Positions 51,424 through 62,760 are shown, counted from the first letter of the stretch. The stretch: 64,000 nt of DNA from Collinsella sp. AF23-4AC (GCF_003462685.1 NZ_QRVE01000010.1:13701-77700); one strand, 5' to 3'. Program-made: numbers and translations. The notes: generated by a model from the letters alone, not told the origin.

Positions 51424-51470
51424 CCCAGATAAAACCTGCCAAAATAAACCTGTCCCTAAATGGTAGGTTT
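51424..51470. repeat. Palindromic repeat family C, copy C3, encoding the end of the GNAT gene
   Basis: CCCAGATAAAACCTGCC, AAAATAAACCTGTCCC, then TAAATGGTAGGTTT. On the minus strand the right arm reads AAACCTACCATTTAG and encodes K-P-T-I-stop of the GNAT protein. Confidence 0.8.
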
Positions 51471-52046
51471 GGGGAGGTCGGGGAACCAGGTTGGCTTGGG
51501 TTGGTTGGGTGTGCGCTCGGCTAGGACCAGCTCCATCCAACACATGTCGTACCAGCGGCCGAACTTTTGGGCGCAGCGGTCAAAGGCGCCCACCAGGCGG
51601 TAGCCCATATGGGCATGGAAATCCTGACTGTTGTGCGTCAGATACTCGTCGTCCTTGTCGTGCGGCACGGCAATGAGCGCGCACATGTTGGTGATGCCCA
51701 TCGCGATCAGACATTGCTTGAGTGCATCGTGCAGTCTGCGACCCAGCCCGCCGTGGCGCACGTCGCGCGCCAGGTAGATCGACGTCTCGACCGACCAGTC
51801 ATAGGCCTCGCGGCTGTTGAGCGGACTCACATAGGCATAACCTACCGGACGCCCGTCCAGCTCCATCACCAGATACGGATAGTGCTTGAGCGTGCGCTCG
51901 ATGCGCCCGGCGAACTCCTCAACGCTCGGCACCTCGTATTCGCAGGTAATCGCCGTCTGGCGCACATACGGCTCATAGATGGCAAGCAACGCCGGCGCAT
52001 CATCGGGCGTCGCCAGGCGAATCGTCGGCTCGGACATCTCGGCCAT
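51456..52046 (-). CDS. GNAT-family N-acetyltransferase (phosphinothricin acetyltransferase-like)
   Basis: 196 aa. IRLATPDDAPALLAIYEPYV start, ETSIYLARDVRHGGLGRRLH with the acetyl-CoA loop (R-x-x-G-L-G), and GYRLVGAFDRCAQKFGRWYD. Acetylates a small amine, substrate unknown. ATG 52046 has GGGAGGGG. The last residues and stop come from repeat C3, an odd case of a repeat used as coding sequence. Confidence 0.88.
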   Translation of the reverse strand: MAEMSEPTIRLATPDDAPALLAIYEPYVRQTAITCEYEVPSVEEFAGRIERTLKHYPYLVMELDGRPVGYAYVSPLNSREAYDWSVETSIYLARDVRHGGLGRRLHDALKQCLIAMGITNMCALIAVPHDKDDEYLTHNSQDFHAHMGYRLVGAFDRCAQKFGRWYDMCWMELVLAERTPNQPKPTWFPDLPKPTI

Positions 52047-52068
52047 ACAACCCCTCCCCCTCAAAAGC

Positions 52069-52104
52069 AAAGGCCGCCTTGCGCCAAACCCAGCGCAAGG
52101 CGGC
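52069..52104 (-). terminator. Intrinsic terminator of the threonine aldolase gene
   Basis: AGGCCGCCTTGCGC pairs with GCGCAAGGCGGCCT, followed on the minus strand by TTGCTTTTG. Confidence 0.85.
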
Positions 52105-52123
52105 CTCTCGTCATTACATCAGG

Positions 52124-53149
52124 CTACAGGACAGCCGCCAGCGCGTCGATGTCCTCCTGCGTCGTGGCCCAGCTGGTGCAAAAACGCACCACCGTGTGGG
52201 TCTCGTCGTACTTTTCCCAGTACTCGATCGAGGCGTGCTCGCGAATGCGGGCCATGTCCTCGTTGGGCAAAATCACAAACTGCTGGTTGGTGGGCGTCTC
52301 CAAGAAGAACTGGTAGCCGCGTTCATGCAGCACGCGACGCAGCGCCTGAGCGGTCTCAATCGCCTGGCGACCAATCTCAAAATACAGGCCATCGGTAAAG
52401 AGCGCCTCAAACTGTACACCCGTCAGGCGACCCTTGGCCAGCAGCGCGCCATGCTGCTTAATACGCGGAATGGGATGTGCCGGGGCGTGCATGCCGCAGA
52501 CCACCACGGCCTCGCCGCAAAGCGCGCCGCACTTGGTGCCGCCAATGTAGAACACGTCACACAGCTGCGCCAGCTCGGGCAGGGTAATGTCGCACTCATC
52601 GGCCGCCAGCGCATAGGCCAGGCGGGCGCCATCCACAAACAGCGGAATCTCGCGCTTCTGGCATACCGCATGAATCGCCGCGAGCTCGGCCTTGGAGTAG
52701 AGCGTGCCGTACTCGGTCGATAGACTCACGTACACGGCGCCCGGGAACACCGTGTGCTCGTAGCTCTCGTTTTCGTAGAACACCTGGATATAGTTCTCGA
52801 GATCCTCGGCATGCATCTTGCCCTCGTAGCCGGGAATGGTAAGCACCTTGTGGCCGCCAAACTCGATGGCACCCGCCTCGTGGCAGGCAACGTGGCCGGT
52901 CTCGGCTGCAACGACGCCCTCGTAGGGCGCAAGCAGCATGTCAATCACCGTCGCGTTGGCCTGTGTGCCGCCTACCAGGAAAAATACGTCGGCATCGGGT
53001 GCCTGACAGGCCTCACGAATGAGCTGCTTGGCACGCTCGGTGTGTGCATCGGTACCGTAGCCGGGCTGCGGCTCCATATTGGTGTCGACGAGCGCCTGCA
53101 GCACTGCCGGATGTGCGCCGTGAGAATAGTCATTGTTGAACGCGAGCAT
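52124..53149 (-). CDS. Low-specificity threonine aldolase family protein
   Basis: 341 aa. PLP enzyme of fold type I: NNDYSHGAHP start, VGGTQANATVIDML, HVACHEAGAIEFGGHKVL, PLP Lys206 in YIGGTKCGAL, and DGARLAYALAA. Splits L-threonine (or allo-threonine) to glycine and acetaldehyde, or is a related beta-eliminating lyase. GAGGA precedes the ATG; own terminator. Confidence 0.92.
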   Translation of the reverse strand: MLAFNNDYSHGAHPAVLQALVDTNMEPQPGYGTDAHTERAKQLIREACQAPDADVFFLVGGTQANATVIDMLLAPYEGVVAAETGHVACHEAGAIEFGGHKVLTIPGYEGKMHAEDLENYIQVFYENESYEHTVFPGAVYVSLSTEYGTLYSKAELAAIHAVCQKREIPLFVDGARLAYALAADECDITLPELAQLCDVFYIGGTKCGALCGEAVVVCGMHAPAHPIPRIKQHGALLAKGRLTGVQFEALFTDGLYFEIGRQAIETAQALRRVLHERGYQFFLETPTNQQFVILPNEDMARIREHASIEYWEKYDETHTVVRFCTSWATTQEDIDALAAVL

Positions 53150-53194
53150 GGTAATCCTCTCTAGCCGGGCACGAGCCCGATGATTCAGATGGGG

Positions 53195-54058
53195 CTATTG
53201 TACGCCGCCCGGATAGGCAATGCGCGCGGCAAGGCACTCAAGCGCCAGCACCAAGGCAAAGCCGCAGCTCACGTCACTCAAAAAGTGCGCTCCGATCACG
53301 ATGCGACCAAAGGCGACGAGCGCCGCGACCACTGCGGCGACCCAAAAGACCACGCGGCGGCGCGACGGCTTTTCCTTAAAGGCCGCCGCGGGAAGCCCGG
53401 CGAGCATAAGGCCGATCGCCGCGTGCGCCGTGTGTCCGCTCGCAAACGACTTAAAGCCGTCCTTGATCACGCCGGCGGCGATATAGGCCCACTTGTCGGG
53501 GTTGCCGATCACCCACCACGGCTGAAAATCGAGCCTCGGCGTGACCTCGATCACGCGCATGCGCGGGCGCGACCACAGCGGCTTGACGATCACGTTGAGG
53601 ATAATGGCCTGAACGACCCACACGGCAAGCACCATCAACGCCCAGCGCGTGAGCTCGTCGGGATCGGTGTCGCGTGTGAGGCGGTAGGCGATCAGATTGG
53701 CGGCGATGACCAGCACAAACGTCAGCACCAACTGAGCTGCGACGAGTTTGCCGCCGACCCGCAGGGACGAAACGATCTCGTAGCCGGCCAGGCCAACGTT
53801 GACAAGGACGCCGAGCACGGCGAGCCATTTGCTCCCTCTGGAATCGGGACGCACCGCGCGCACGAGCATAACGCCCGCAACGCTCGCCGTCAGCTCGAAC
53901 GGCAGCTCGCCGGCGGCCTCGATAAAGCGACCGTACATGCTGCCGATGTTGAACAGCGCGCTAGAGATCTGATAATCGAAGAAGCTGCCCACGCACAGAC
54001 AAAGGCACAGGACGACCGCGATAATGGCGACATCTTTCTTATAGATGTATCCGAACAT
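53195..54058 (-). CDS. PAP2-family phosphatase, membrane
   Basis: 287 aa with about seven membrane helices. PAP2 motifs: KPLWSRPRMR (motif 1), FASGHTAHA (motif 2), GRIVIGAHFLSDV (motif 3, catalytic His). Likely dephosphorylates a lipid pyrophosphate (undecaprenyl-PP or phosphatidylglycerol-P) outside the membrane. AAAGGA precedes the ATG; 56 bases from the mfd stop, so probably co-transcribed with mfd. Confidence 0.9.
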   Translation of the reverse strand: MFGYIYKKDVAIIAVVLCLCLCVGSFFDYQISSALFNIGSMYGRFIEAAGELPFELTASVAGVMLVRAVRPDSRGSKWLAVLGVLVNVGLAGYEIVSSLRVGGKLVAAQLVLTFVLVIAANLIAYRLTRDTDPDELTRWALMVLAVWVVQAIILNVIVKPLWSRPRMRVIEVTPRLDFQPWWVIGNPDKWAYIAAGVIKDGFKSFASGHTAHAAIGLMLAGLPAAAFKEKPSRRRVVFWVAAVVAALVAFGRIVIGAHFLSDVSCGFALVLALECLAARIAYPGGVQ

Positions 54059-54084
54059 GCTTTCCTTTCGATGGAACCAGAGTG

Positions 54085-54114
54085 CCCAAATGGGGTGTTT
54101 GCAGCGTCGACTCG
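54085..54114. repeat. Possible degenerate family A element after mfd
   Basis: GGGGTGTTTGCAGCGTCGA matches the linker of A3 (GTTTGCAGCGTCGA identical) and again ends a few bases from a stop codon. The large stem is missing; only a short GTGCCC/GGGGTG pairing remains. Confidence 0.4.
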
Positions 54115-57100
54115 CTAGTCATCATCACTAGCGCCCAGCTGTTGCAGCAGCATGAGCGCCGCGGCCACCGGGCCGGTGCCGTCGTTGGCGTCGAGGCCGC
54201 GACCCAGGCCGCTGCCCGCACCGGCGCCCGCCTTGTAGGGCACCGATAGCTTGCGGCTCTTGGGGAAGTTCACCGCGCCATAGCGGGTCTTAAGCTCAAA
54301 GGCCACCTTCTTGGGCACGTCGACGCCCAAAAACGTAATGCGACCGCCGCTGAGCGTGACGCTCTCGAGCCCCAGGCGCTCGCCGCGAATGCGAATGCGC
54401 GCGCGGTTGAACAGGTTGAGTCCCGCCAACGGCAGCTCACCGTGCGCAACCTCGGTCTCTTCCTGTACCGCGTCGATGCTCTCCAGGTCCTCGGCCGCTG
54501 CGAGCTTACGGTACACGAGCACGCGCTGGTCCACCGCCGGCAGGTACTCCTCGGACAAGAAGTAGTCGGCCGGCAGGTTAATACCCACGCTCGCCGCCTC
54601 CACGCCGGCGTCGTCATCGCCGCGCGCCTCGGCCACGGCCTGACCCAGCATCTGCGTAAACAGGTCGAAGCCCACGCTCGACAGGTTACCGTGCTGCTCG
54701 GCACCCATGAGCGAACCGGCACCACGGATCTCCAGGTCGCGCATGGCGATGCGCATGCCGCTGCCCAGATCCTGAAACTCGGAAAGTGCGGTCAGGCGCG
54801 CCGTGGCCTCCTCGGTAAGCGGCAACTCGCCGGGGAACATAAAGTACGCGTATGCCTGCGTGGCTGAGCGGCCCACGCGGCCCTTGAGCTGGTAGAGCTG
54901 CGCCAGGCCCAGACGCTGCGAATCCTCGATGATGAGCGTGTTGGCGGTCGCGTTGTCGATGCCGCTCTCCACGATGGTCGTGGCGATGAGCACGTCGATC
55001 TTTTTGGTCGCGAACTCAATCATCACGTCCTCGACCTCGCGCGGGCTCATCTTGCCGTGCGCCACGCCCACGCGTGCCTCGGGCGCGGCCTCGTGCACGC
55101 GCGCCACGGCGTCGTCGATGGTCTTGACGCGGTTGGACACGTAGTACACCTGTCCGCCGCGGCCCACCTCCAGACGAATCGCCGCACTCACCACGTCGGG
55201 GTCGTACTCCCCCACGTGCACAATAACGGGACGACGCCCGGTCGGCGGCGTGGTGATCAGGCTCATGTCGCGCACGCCGCTCGTAGCCATCTGCATGGTT
55301 CGCGGAATAGGCGTTGCCGAGAGTGTGAGCACGTCGATTTGCTCGCGCAGGTTCTTGAGCTGCTCCTTGTGCTGCACGCCAAAGCGCTGCTCCTCGTCGA
55401 TGATCACCAGGCCCAGGTTCTTGGGGTTCACATCGGCCGAAAGCAGGCGGTGCGTGCCGATGAGCACATCAATCGTGCCCTCGGCAAACGCCTTGAGCGC
55501 GCGCTTCTGCTGCGCCGGCGTGCGGAAGCGGCTGAGCACCTCGACCTCGAGGCCAAACGGGGCAAAGCGCTCAAAGAAGGTCTCGTAGTGCTGCTGGGCC
55601 AGAATGGTCGTGGGGCAGAGCACCATGACCTGACGGCCGGAGTCCACGCACTTAAACGCCGCGCGCAGGGCGACCTCGGTCTTGCCGAAACCCACGTCGC
55701 CGCACAGCAGGCGGTCCATGGGCTTGGGCGCCTCCATGTCGGCCTTGATGTCGGCGATAGCCTCCAGCTGGTCGCGCGTCTCGTCGTAGGGGAAGCTCTC
55801 CTCCATCTCGATCTGCTCGGGCGTATCGGGCGGACAGGCGATACCGGTAATCGACGAGCGGCGCGTATACAGGTCGACTAGGTCAAACGCCAGCTTTTTG
55901 GCGTTCTTGCGCGCCTTGTTGGTGGCACGCGTCCAGTCGGCGGTATTGAGCCTGGTCAGACGCGGCTTGTCGCCGTCGGGGCCAACATAGCGTGTGATGC
56001 GGTCGACCTGCTCGAGCGGCACGTAGAGCTTGTCGCCGTCGGCATATTCCAGCAAAAAATAGTCGCGCTCCTTGCCGCCCACTTCCTGGCGCGCGATCTC
56101 GCTAAAGAGCGCGATGCCGTGGGTAGCGTGCACCACGTAGTCGCCCGGCTTAAACGGGAAGGTGATCTGCGTAATGTCAACCTTGCGGCGGCTGCGCGCG
56201 CGATTGGCATCCATGCGGGCGTTGAGGTCGGCGATCGAGAACACGGCCAAATTGGCGTCGGGCACCACCACGCCCTGCGGCAGGGCAGCGTCCACAAAGG
56301 TCACGCGCCCGCGCGAGATGGTGGGCACGGCGGCGCCGGCGGCAGCCTGCGCGGCGCCCGCCTCGAGCGAGCGGGCGTTGAGCGCGTCGGCCTTACGCTC
56401 GCGAATGGAAGCATGGGCCTCCTGGCGCGCGGCACGGTCGGCGGAATCCGCCGCTGCCACGCGCACGCGCTCGCCGATAACGCCGGCATTTTCGGGCGCC
56501 GCGGTCAGCGATTCCTCAAAGGTAATGCCCTCGTCGCCAAAGGTGAGCTCCATCGACTCGCGCGCACCGCGGTCGGGGATGGCAAACACGCAGGCATAGC
56601 GCTTGCCCACGACCTCCTGGATGCGCGTCATAAAACGGTTGTCCGAGCCTGCGATGGCCGGCTGCTCAATCTTGAGCTCGGCCGTCACCGCACCACCGGC
56701 ACGGATGAGGCTCACATAGTTCAGGCGCTGCTGGGCACCAAAATCGAGCTGTTGGGCGCGCACGTACAGACCATCCAGGCGGTCAATCCCTGCCTCGCCG
56801 GCACGGGTCTCAATATCCTCGTAGGCGCGCAGGCAGTCGTCGAACAGCGAGCGCGGCTCGGACAGAACCACGAGTGCCTTGCCGCTCACGTGTGCCAGCG
56901 GGCTTACGGTCTGGCCGTACATCACCGGCAAAAAGCGGTCGAGCTCGGGCGTGACGATACGCGCATCCACCATCTCGAGCAGCGCCGCCAGTTTGCTGTC
57001 GTCCTGGCTGGCGCGATAGAGCGCCACATGCATGTTGTGGACCGCCTCGTCGGTAAGCGCCAGCTCGCGGCACGGGAAGATCTCGATACTGTCCTCGTTG

Positions 57101-57747
57101 CCGATGGTCTGCCCCGTTGAGCTCACCATGCGGCGGATGCGGTCAATCTCGTCGCCAAAGAACTCAATGCGCACGGGCGCTTTCTCTTGTGCGGGGAACA
57201 CCTCGACGGTGTCGCCGTGAATGCGGAACAGACCGGGCGCATCAGCGGCGCCGGCATTGGTGTAGCCCATGCCCACCAGGCGATGCGGCACCTCGTCAAA
57301 AGGAATCTCCTCGCCCACCGCAAAGGTCGTGGACTCCCAGTAGTGGCTCTCGACCGGCGGCACGCAGCGCAGCAGCGCGCGGGCCGAGGCAACCATGATG
57401 CAGTTGTCCCCGCGCACGATGCGCCCCAGAGCCTCGCAGCGCTGCGCCACCACGGCGTCGTCGGGCGCCTGCTCGCGCCAGGGGTAGTCCTTGCGCTCGG
57501 GAAAACGGCACACGTGCGCCAGGCCCACGTAGGCGGCAAGGCTGCGCGCGGCACGATCGGCCGCATCCTCGCCACTCACGATGTAGACCGTGGGGCGCGG
57601 GCGGCGCGCAAACTGGGCGGCGGCCATAAGCGTTCGGCCCGACTGCGACACGGCCAGCGTCACGTCCTCGCCGGCATCGAGCCCGGCCTCGACGGTCTGC
57701 AGTGCCTCGGCAGTGTAGAGCTGCGCGGCTATACGGTGAATGAGCAT
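54115..57747 (-). CDS. mfd: Transcription-repair coupling factor
   Basis: About 1210 aa. UvrB-homology region at the N-terminus, RNA polymerase-interacting CarD-like domain (FKPGDYVVHATHGIALF), RecG-like motor (GDVGFGKTEVALRAAFK; VIIDEEQRFGVQHKE; PTGRRPVIVHV), and the C-terminal UvrA-masking domain (DYFLSEEYLPAVDQRVL). Removes stalled RNA polymerase and recruits UvrA. ATG 57747 has GGAGGA. The very end has a hairpin (CGCTAGT/ACTAGCG) spanning the stop. Confidence 0.96.
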   Translation of the reverse strand: MLIHRIAAQLYTAEALQTVEAGLDAGEDVTLAVSQSGRTLMAAAQFARRPRPTVYIVSGEDAADRAARSLAAYVGLAHVCRFPERKDYPWREQAPDDAVVAQRCEALGRIVRGDNCIMVASARALLRCVPPVESHYWESTTFAVGEEIPFDEVPHRLVGMGYTNAGAADAPGLFRIHGDTVEVFPAQEKAPVRIEFFGDEIDRIRRMVSSTGQTIGNEDSIEIFPCRELALTDEAVHNMHVALYRASQDDSKLAALLEMVDARIVTPELDRFLPVMYGQTVSPLAHVSGKALVVLSEPRSLFDDCLRAYEDIETRAGEAGIDRLDGLYVRAQQLDFGAQQRLNYVSLIRAGGAVTAELKIEQPAIAGSDNRFMTRIQEVVGKRYACVFAIPDRGARESMELTFGDEGITFEESLTAAPENAGVIGERVRVAAADSADRAARQEAHASIRERKADALNARSLEAGAAQAAAGAAVPTISRGRVTFVDAALPQGVVVPDANLAVFSIADLNARMDANRARSRRKVDITQITFPFKPGDYVVHATHGIALFSEIARQEVGGKERDYFLLEYADGDKLYVPLEQVDRITRYVGPDGDKPRLTRLNTADWTRATNKARKNAKKLAFDLVDLYTRRSSITGIACPPDTPEQIEMEESFPYDETRDQLEAIADIKADMEAPKPMDRLLCGDVGFGKTEVALRAAFKCVDSGRQVMVLCPTTILAQQHYETFFERFAPFGLEVEVLSRFRTPAQQKRALKAFAEGTIDVLIGTHRLLSADVNPKNLGLVIIDEEQRFGVQHKEQLKNLREQIDVLTLSATPIPRTMQMATSGVRDMSLITTPPTGRRPVIVHVGEYDPDVVSAAIRLEVGRGGQVYYVSNRVKTIDDAVARVHEAAPEARVGVAHGKMSPREVEDVMIEFATKKIDVLIATTIVESGIDNATANTLIIEDSQRLGLAQLYQLKGRVGRSATQAYAYFMFPGELPLTEEATARLTALSEFQDLGSGMRIAMRDLEIRGAGSLMGAEQHGNLSSVGFDLFTQMLGQAVAEARGDDDAGVEAASVGINLPADYFLSEEYLPAVDQRVLVYRKLAAAEDLESIDAVQEETEVAHGELPLAGLNLFNRARIRIRGERLGLESVTLSGGRITFLGVDVPKKVAFELKTRYGAVNFPKSRKLSVPYKAGAGAGSGLGRGLDANDGTGPVAAALMLLQQLGASDDD

Positions 57748-57904
57748 GCTGTTCCTCCGGCATCGCAACGCCAAAAGCCCGCCGGGGCAAGCTCGGCGGG
57801 TCGTACGTCAAATACATTGTCTGCCATGGTAGCGCATGGAGAGGACTCCGGCTCAAGGGCAAACCCAGCCCCGCAAAAAACGCCAGACGAAGATGCGTTC
57901 CGCC

Positions 57905-58570
57905 CTACCCCGCTACGCGCACGCTGGGGCACAAATCTGCCAGCGGGCACTCGTCACACTTGGGTTTGCGGGCATCGCAGATCTCGCGACCGAAGGTGAT
58001 CCACTGATGGTTGACCGACCCCCAATACTCGTGCGGCAAAATCTTGAGCAGATCCTGCTCGGTCTTGAGCGGCTCCTTGGCATGCGTCTTGGGACTCAGC
58101 ATCAGGCGGTGCGCAATGCGGTTGACGTGCGTGTCCACTGCAATGCCCTCCACGATGCCATACCCCACGTTGAGCACGATGTTCGCCGTCTTGCGTCCCA
58201 CGCCCGGCAGCTTCACGAGCTCCTTCATGTCGGCCGGCACCTCGCCGCCGTAATCGGCGACAATCATCTGCGCGGCCTCGACGGCATGCTTGGCTTTGCT
58301 CTTGTAGAAGCCGAGCGACTTGATGGTGTCCGCCACGTCAGCTACGCTCGCCCCGGCCATGGCCTCGGGCGTGGGCCACTGGGCAAACAGCCACGGCGTC
58401 ACTTTGTTGACCTGCGCATCGGTCGTTTGCGCCGAAAGCAGCACCGCGATCAGCAGGCGGAAGGGATTCTCGTGGTCCAAAAAGCACTCGACCGAGCCAT
58501 AGCGACGGTTGAGGCGCTCACACACCTCGATGGCGCGCTCGCGCTTGGCGGCATTGGTCTCGCGTGGCAT
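57905..58570 (-). CDS. nth: Endonuclease III (DNA glycosylase/AP lyase)
   Basis: 221 aa. Helix-hairpin-helix (VKLPGVGRKTANIVL) with LLSAQTTDAQVNKVT, the catalytic Lys, Asp in VDTHVNRIAHRL, and the 4Fe-4S loop C-x6-C-x2-C-x5-C (CDARKPKCDECPLADLC). Removes oxidised pyrimidines. ATG 58570 has GAGGAG at 5 bases. Lies between mfd and an ABC exporter, all leftward. Confidence 0.96.
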   Translation of the reverse strand: MPRETNAAKRERAIEVCERLNRRYGSVECFLDHENPFRLLIAVLLSAQTTDAQVNKVTPWLFAQWPTPEAMAGASVADVADTIKSLGFYKSKAKHAVEAAQMIVADYGGEVPADMKELVKLPGVGRKTANIVLNVGYGIVEGIAVDTHVNRIAHRLMLSPKTHAKEPLKTEQDLLKILPHEYWGSVNHQWITFGREICDARKPKCDECPLADLCPSVRVAG

Positions 58571-58633
58571 AACGACTCCTCGGCTCAACGGCACAATAAA
58601 CTTATGGGCACAATTGTCCCACGTCCGAGACGT

Positions 58634-60436
<1,803 letters not shown>

Positions 60437-60510
60437 GGGCTTCCTTTCGCGTCTGATAGGGCGAAACGCCATTGTTGCACATTGAAGCGCACTTCAGGCA
60501 AGCACGATGC

Positions 60511-60550
60511 GAAAAGCAGCGGGGCATCCGCGTTTGCGCCGGCGCCCCGC
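60511..60550 (-). terminator. Probable terminator of rmuC
   Basis: Minus strand: GCGGGGC pairs with GCCCCGC across an 18-base GC-rich loop, then TGCTTTTC. Confidence 0.6.
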
Positions 60551-60563
60551 CGTCTTGTTGCAA

Positions 60564-61919
60564 TTAGTCCTCGTCTTCTTGGTCTGTGGGAAAGCCCGCG
60601 GGCGTGAGCCCCAAGATCTCATCGGCTTGGTCGGCGTCTTCCAGCGCGTCGATGTCCTTGAGCTTGCGCTCCATGACGTTGGTGCGCGTGGTAATGATGC
60701 CCTCGACCGTTTTGCCCGCGGTCTCGATCTGCTGCTGGGCGCGGCGCAGCGCCTTTTGATAGCGCGGCAGCTCGGCCTTGACAGCGGAGAGCACGCGCAG
60801 TACATCGTCGGTGCGTTTTTGCAGCTTAAACGTTTGGTAACTCATCTGCAGGCTGTTGAGAATGGCCGCCATGGTGCTAGGGCCGGCAACGTTGACATGA
60901 TAGTCGCGGCCCAGGGTCTCGATAAGCCCGGGGCGGCTGACGACCTCAGCGTACAGCCCCTCAAACGGAACGAACATGATGCCAAAGTTGGTGGTCACGG
61001 GCACGCTCAGATACTTTTCGCTGATGTCCTTTGCCTCACGCTTGACCATAGTGTCAAGCGTCTTGCGCGCGGCGGCGACGGCATCCGCGTCGCCCGACTC
61101 CTGGGCATCGAGCAGATGCTCGTACGCGTCGCCCGGGAATTTGGAGTCAATCGGCAGCAGTACGGGGTCGCCCTCGTCTACCGGCAGCTTGACGGCAAAC
61201 TCAACACGCTCCGAGGCGCCGGGCTTGGTGGCAACGTTTTCCAGATACTGATCGGGTGTGAGGATATCCGCCAGGATCGCGCCCAGCTGCACCTCGCCCA
61301 AAATGCCGCGCGCCTTGACGTTACCCAGCACGCGCTTAAGGTCGCCCACGCCAGTGGCGATAGATTGCATGTCGCCCAGGCCCTTGTACACGGCCTCGAG
61401 CTGGTCGCTCACCTGCTTAAACGATGCAGACAGACGGTCGTTGAGCGTGCGAGAGAGCTTCTCGTCCACCGTCGCGCGCATCTGATCGAGCTGCACGTTG
61501 TTGTCTTTGCGGATGGCGCCCAGCTGAGCATCGACCGTCTCGCGCACCTTGTCCAGGCGATGCTCGATGCCCTCGCGATTGGCGCCGAGCTGTTGGGCCG
61601 TCTCACGGCGCAGGTCATCCATCCGGTCACCAGCTTGCGAGAACTCGCGTGCGATGGCCAGGTAACGTTGCTGCTCCACGGCCGCATCGGTCGTCTGCTG
61701 CTGCGCGATGGCATTGGCCGTGCGGCGGGTTTCAGCCAGCGCGACGTTCAGGGCATCGAGCGCGTTGTTGGCCTGCTCGAGTGCTGCCAGCGTTTCCGCG
61801 CTACTGTCGCCACGCTCCCGCAACTCGGCACGAAGGCCCTTGAGCTGCAGGGCACAGGCCACAGCAACCCCCACCGCCACCAAGGCGATCACAACAAGCA
61901 CAATATCAATAGCAGACAT
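60564..61919 (-). CDS. rmuC: DNA recombination protein RmuC
   Basis: 451 aa. N-terminal membrane helix (IDIVLVVIALVAVGVAVACA), long coiled coil (about 25-190), then the RmuC nuclease-like core (RGILGEVQLGAILADILTPD; LPIDSKFPGDAYEHLL; FGIMFVPFEGLYAEV). Thought to limit inversions and act in DNA repair. Start has a modest GGGCGGA. Acidic C-terminus. Confidence 0.93.
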   Translation of the reverse strand: MSAIDIVLVVIALVAVGVAVACALQLKGLRAELRERGDSSAETLAALEQANNALDALNVALAETRRTANAIAQQQTTDAAVEQQRYLAIAREFSQAGDRMDDLRRETAQQLGANREGIEHRLDKVRETVDAQLGAIRKDNNVQLDQMRATVDEKLSRTLNDRLSASFKQVSDQLEAVYKGLGDMQSIATGVGDLKRVLGNVKARGILGEVQLGAILADILTPDQYLENVATKPGASERVEFAVKLPVDEGDPVLLPIDSKFPGDAYEHLLDAQESGDADAVAAARKTLDTMVKREAKDISEKYLSVPVTTNFGIMFVPFEGLYAEVVSRPGLIETLGRDYHVNVAGPSTMAAILNSLQMSYQTFKLQKRTDDVLRVLSAVKAELPRYQKALRRAQQQIETAGKTVEGIITTRTNVMERKLKDIDALEDADQADEILGLTPAGFPTDQEDED

Positions 61920-62043
61920 ACATTCCGCCCAACAAACCTAATCGATTATCAATCAAAACCGTGATCAATCTTACCCCGCCACACACACGGATCACTCACT
62001 GCCTTGCAGACAAATTTCTCTTAGAGCCGCGGACGCTAAAACG
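61920..62043. other. Intergenic spacer, nothing recognised
   Basis: AT-richer stretch with TTGATTGATAATCGATT on the minus strand, a possible promoter zone for rmuC. Confidence 0.35.
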
Positions 62044-62478
62044 CTAGCTCTCCCAGCCGGCGCGGATGGTTGTTATGACGTCACCTAGGCGCTGACCCAG
62101 GGCCGCTAGATGTTGGAGCACCTCGTTGGGCGATGCGCCGTTGAGGATGCACGTGAGGGCATACGACGCCAGAAAGATGGCCGCAAGCCCCAGCGGGATG
62201 AGCACGATCATCGCCAATGTGCGCAGGCGCTGGCCCAAACGGCGGCGGCGCGCGCGGCGTTTGTCGAACGCGAGCTCCTGCGCATATGAATCTTGCTGTA
62301 CGGAATAGGCCTCTGGCGCCGATTCACACCCGGGCACAGCTGCAGGTACAGCAGCGGGCACGACGTTTTGCACGGGCGCCTGGTTGGCAACCCCTTGCAT
62401 TTGCATCTCCATGAGTCGTTGCTGCTGACGCAGCATGCGCTCAGCTTGTTGCTGCGGAGTCTCAAGAAACAGATCCAT
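62044..62478 (-). CDS. Small membrane protein of unknown function
   Basis: 144 aa. Gln/Met-rich N-terminus (QQQAERMLRQQQRLMEMQMQ), a Pro/Ala/Val linker, a basic patch (DKRRARRRRLGQRLR) and one membrane helix (TLAMIVLIPLGLAAIFLASY). Good ribosome site (GGAGG) before ATG 62478. The topology is N-in with the helix near the end. Family not recognised. Its promoter region shares a motif with the cpaB upstream region. Confidence 0.7.
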   Translation of the reverse strand: MDLFLETPQQQAERMLRQQQRLMEMQMQGVANQAPVQNVVPAAVPAAVPGCESAPEAYSVQQDSYAQELAFDKRRARRRRLGQRLRTLAMIVLIPLGLAAIFLASYALTCILNGASPNEVLQHLAALGQRLGDVITTIRAGWES

Positions 62479-62760
62479 GTTGGCCTCCAAAATCGGGGCA
62501 TTCGACGCTTACGACCAGCATCCCGCACCGCCATGACCGCGACAACGCAATCGCCGGCAATAGCCACAAAGTTTCTTTTGCTCAAAAGCTGTCGAAAAGC
62601 TCAACAACTCCCCTACCAGCACTTTCTCTGAGCTTTTTTCGCCAGCAATCTTTTGGCCTTCCACCCTTACGCCAACTGACCAAAATCTAACCAAAAGCTT
62701 GACGAAAATTGTAGAGACCGGGACCTCAAGTAAAACGTGACAGCCCCAAGCGAAGCAGCC
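62479..62760. promoter_or_regulatory. Upstream region of the small membrane protein with TTTTGGTCAG-type boxes
   Basis: On the minus strand GTCAAGCTTTTGGTTAG is followed by ATTTTGGTCAGTTGG (about 62670-62705), like the boxes before cpaB at about 2975-3035. No gene is supported in this stretch. Confidence 0.4.
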
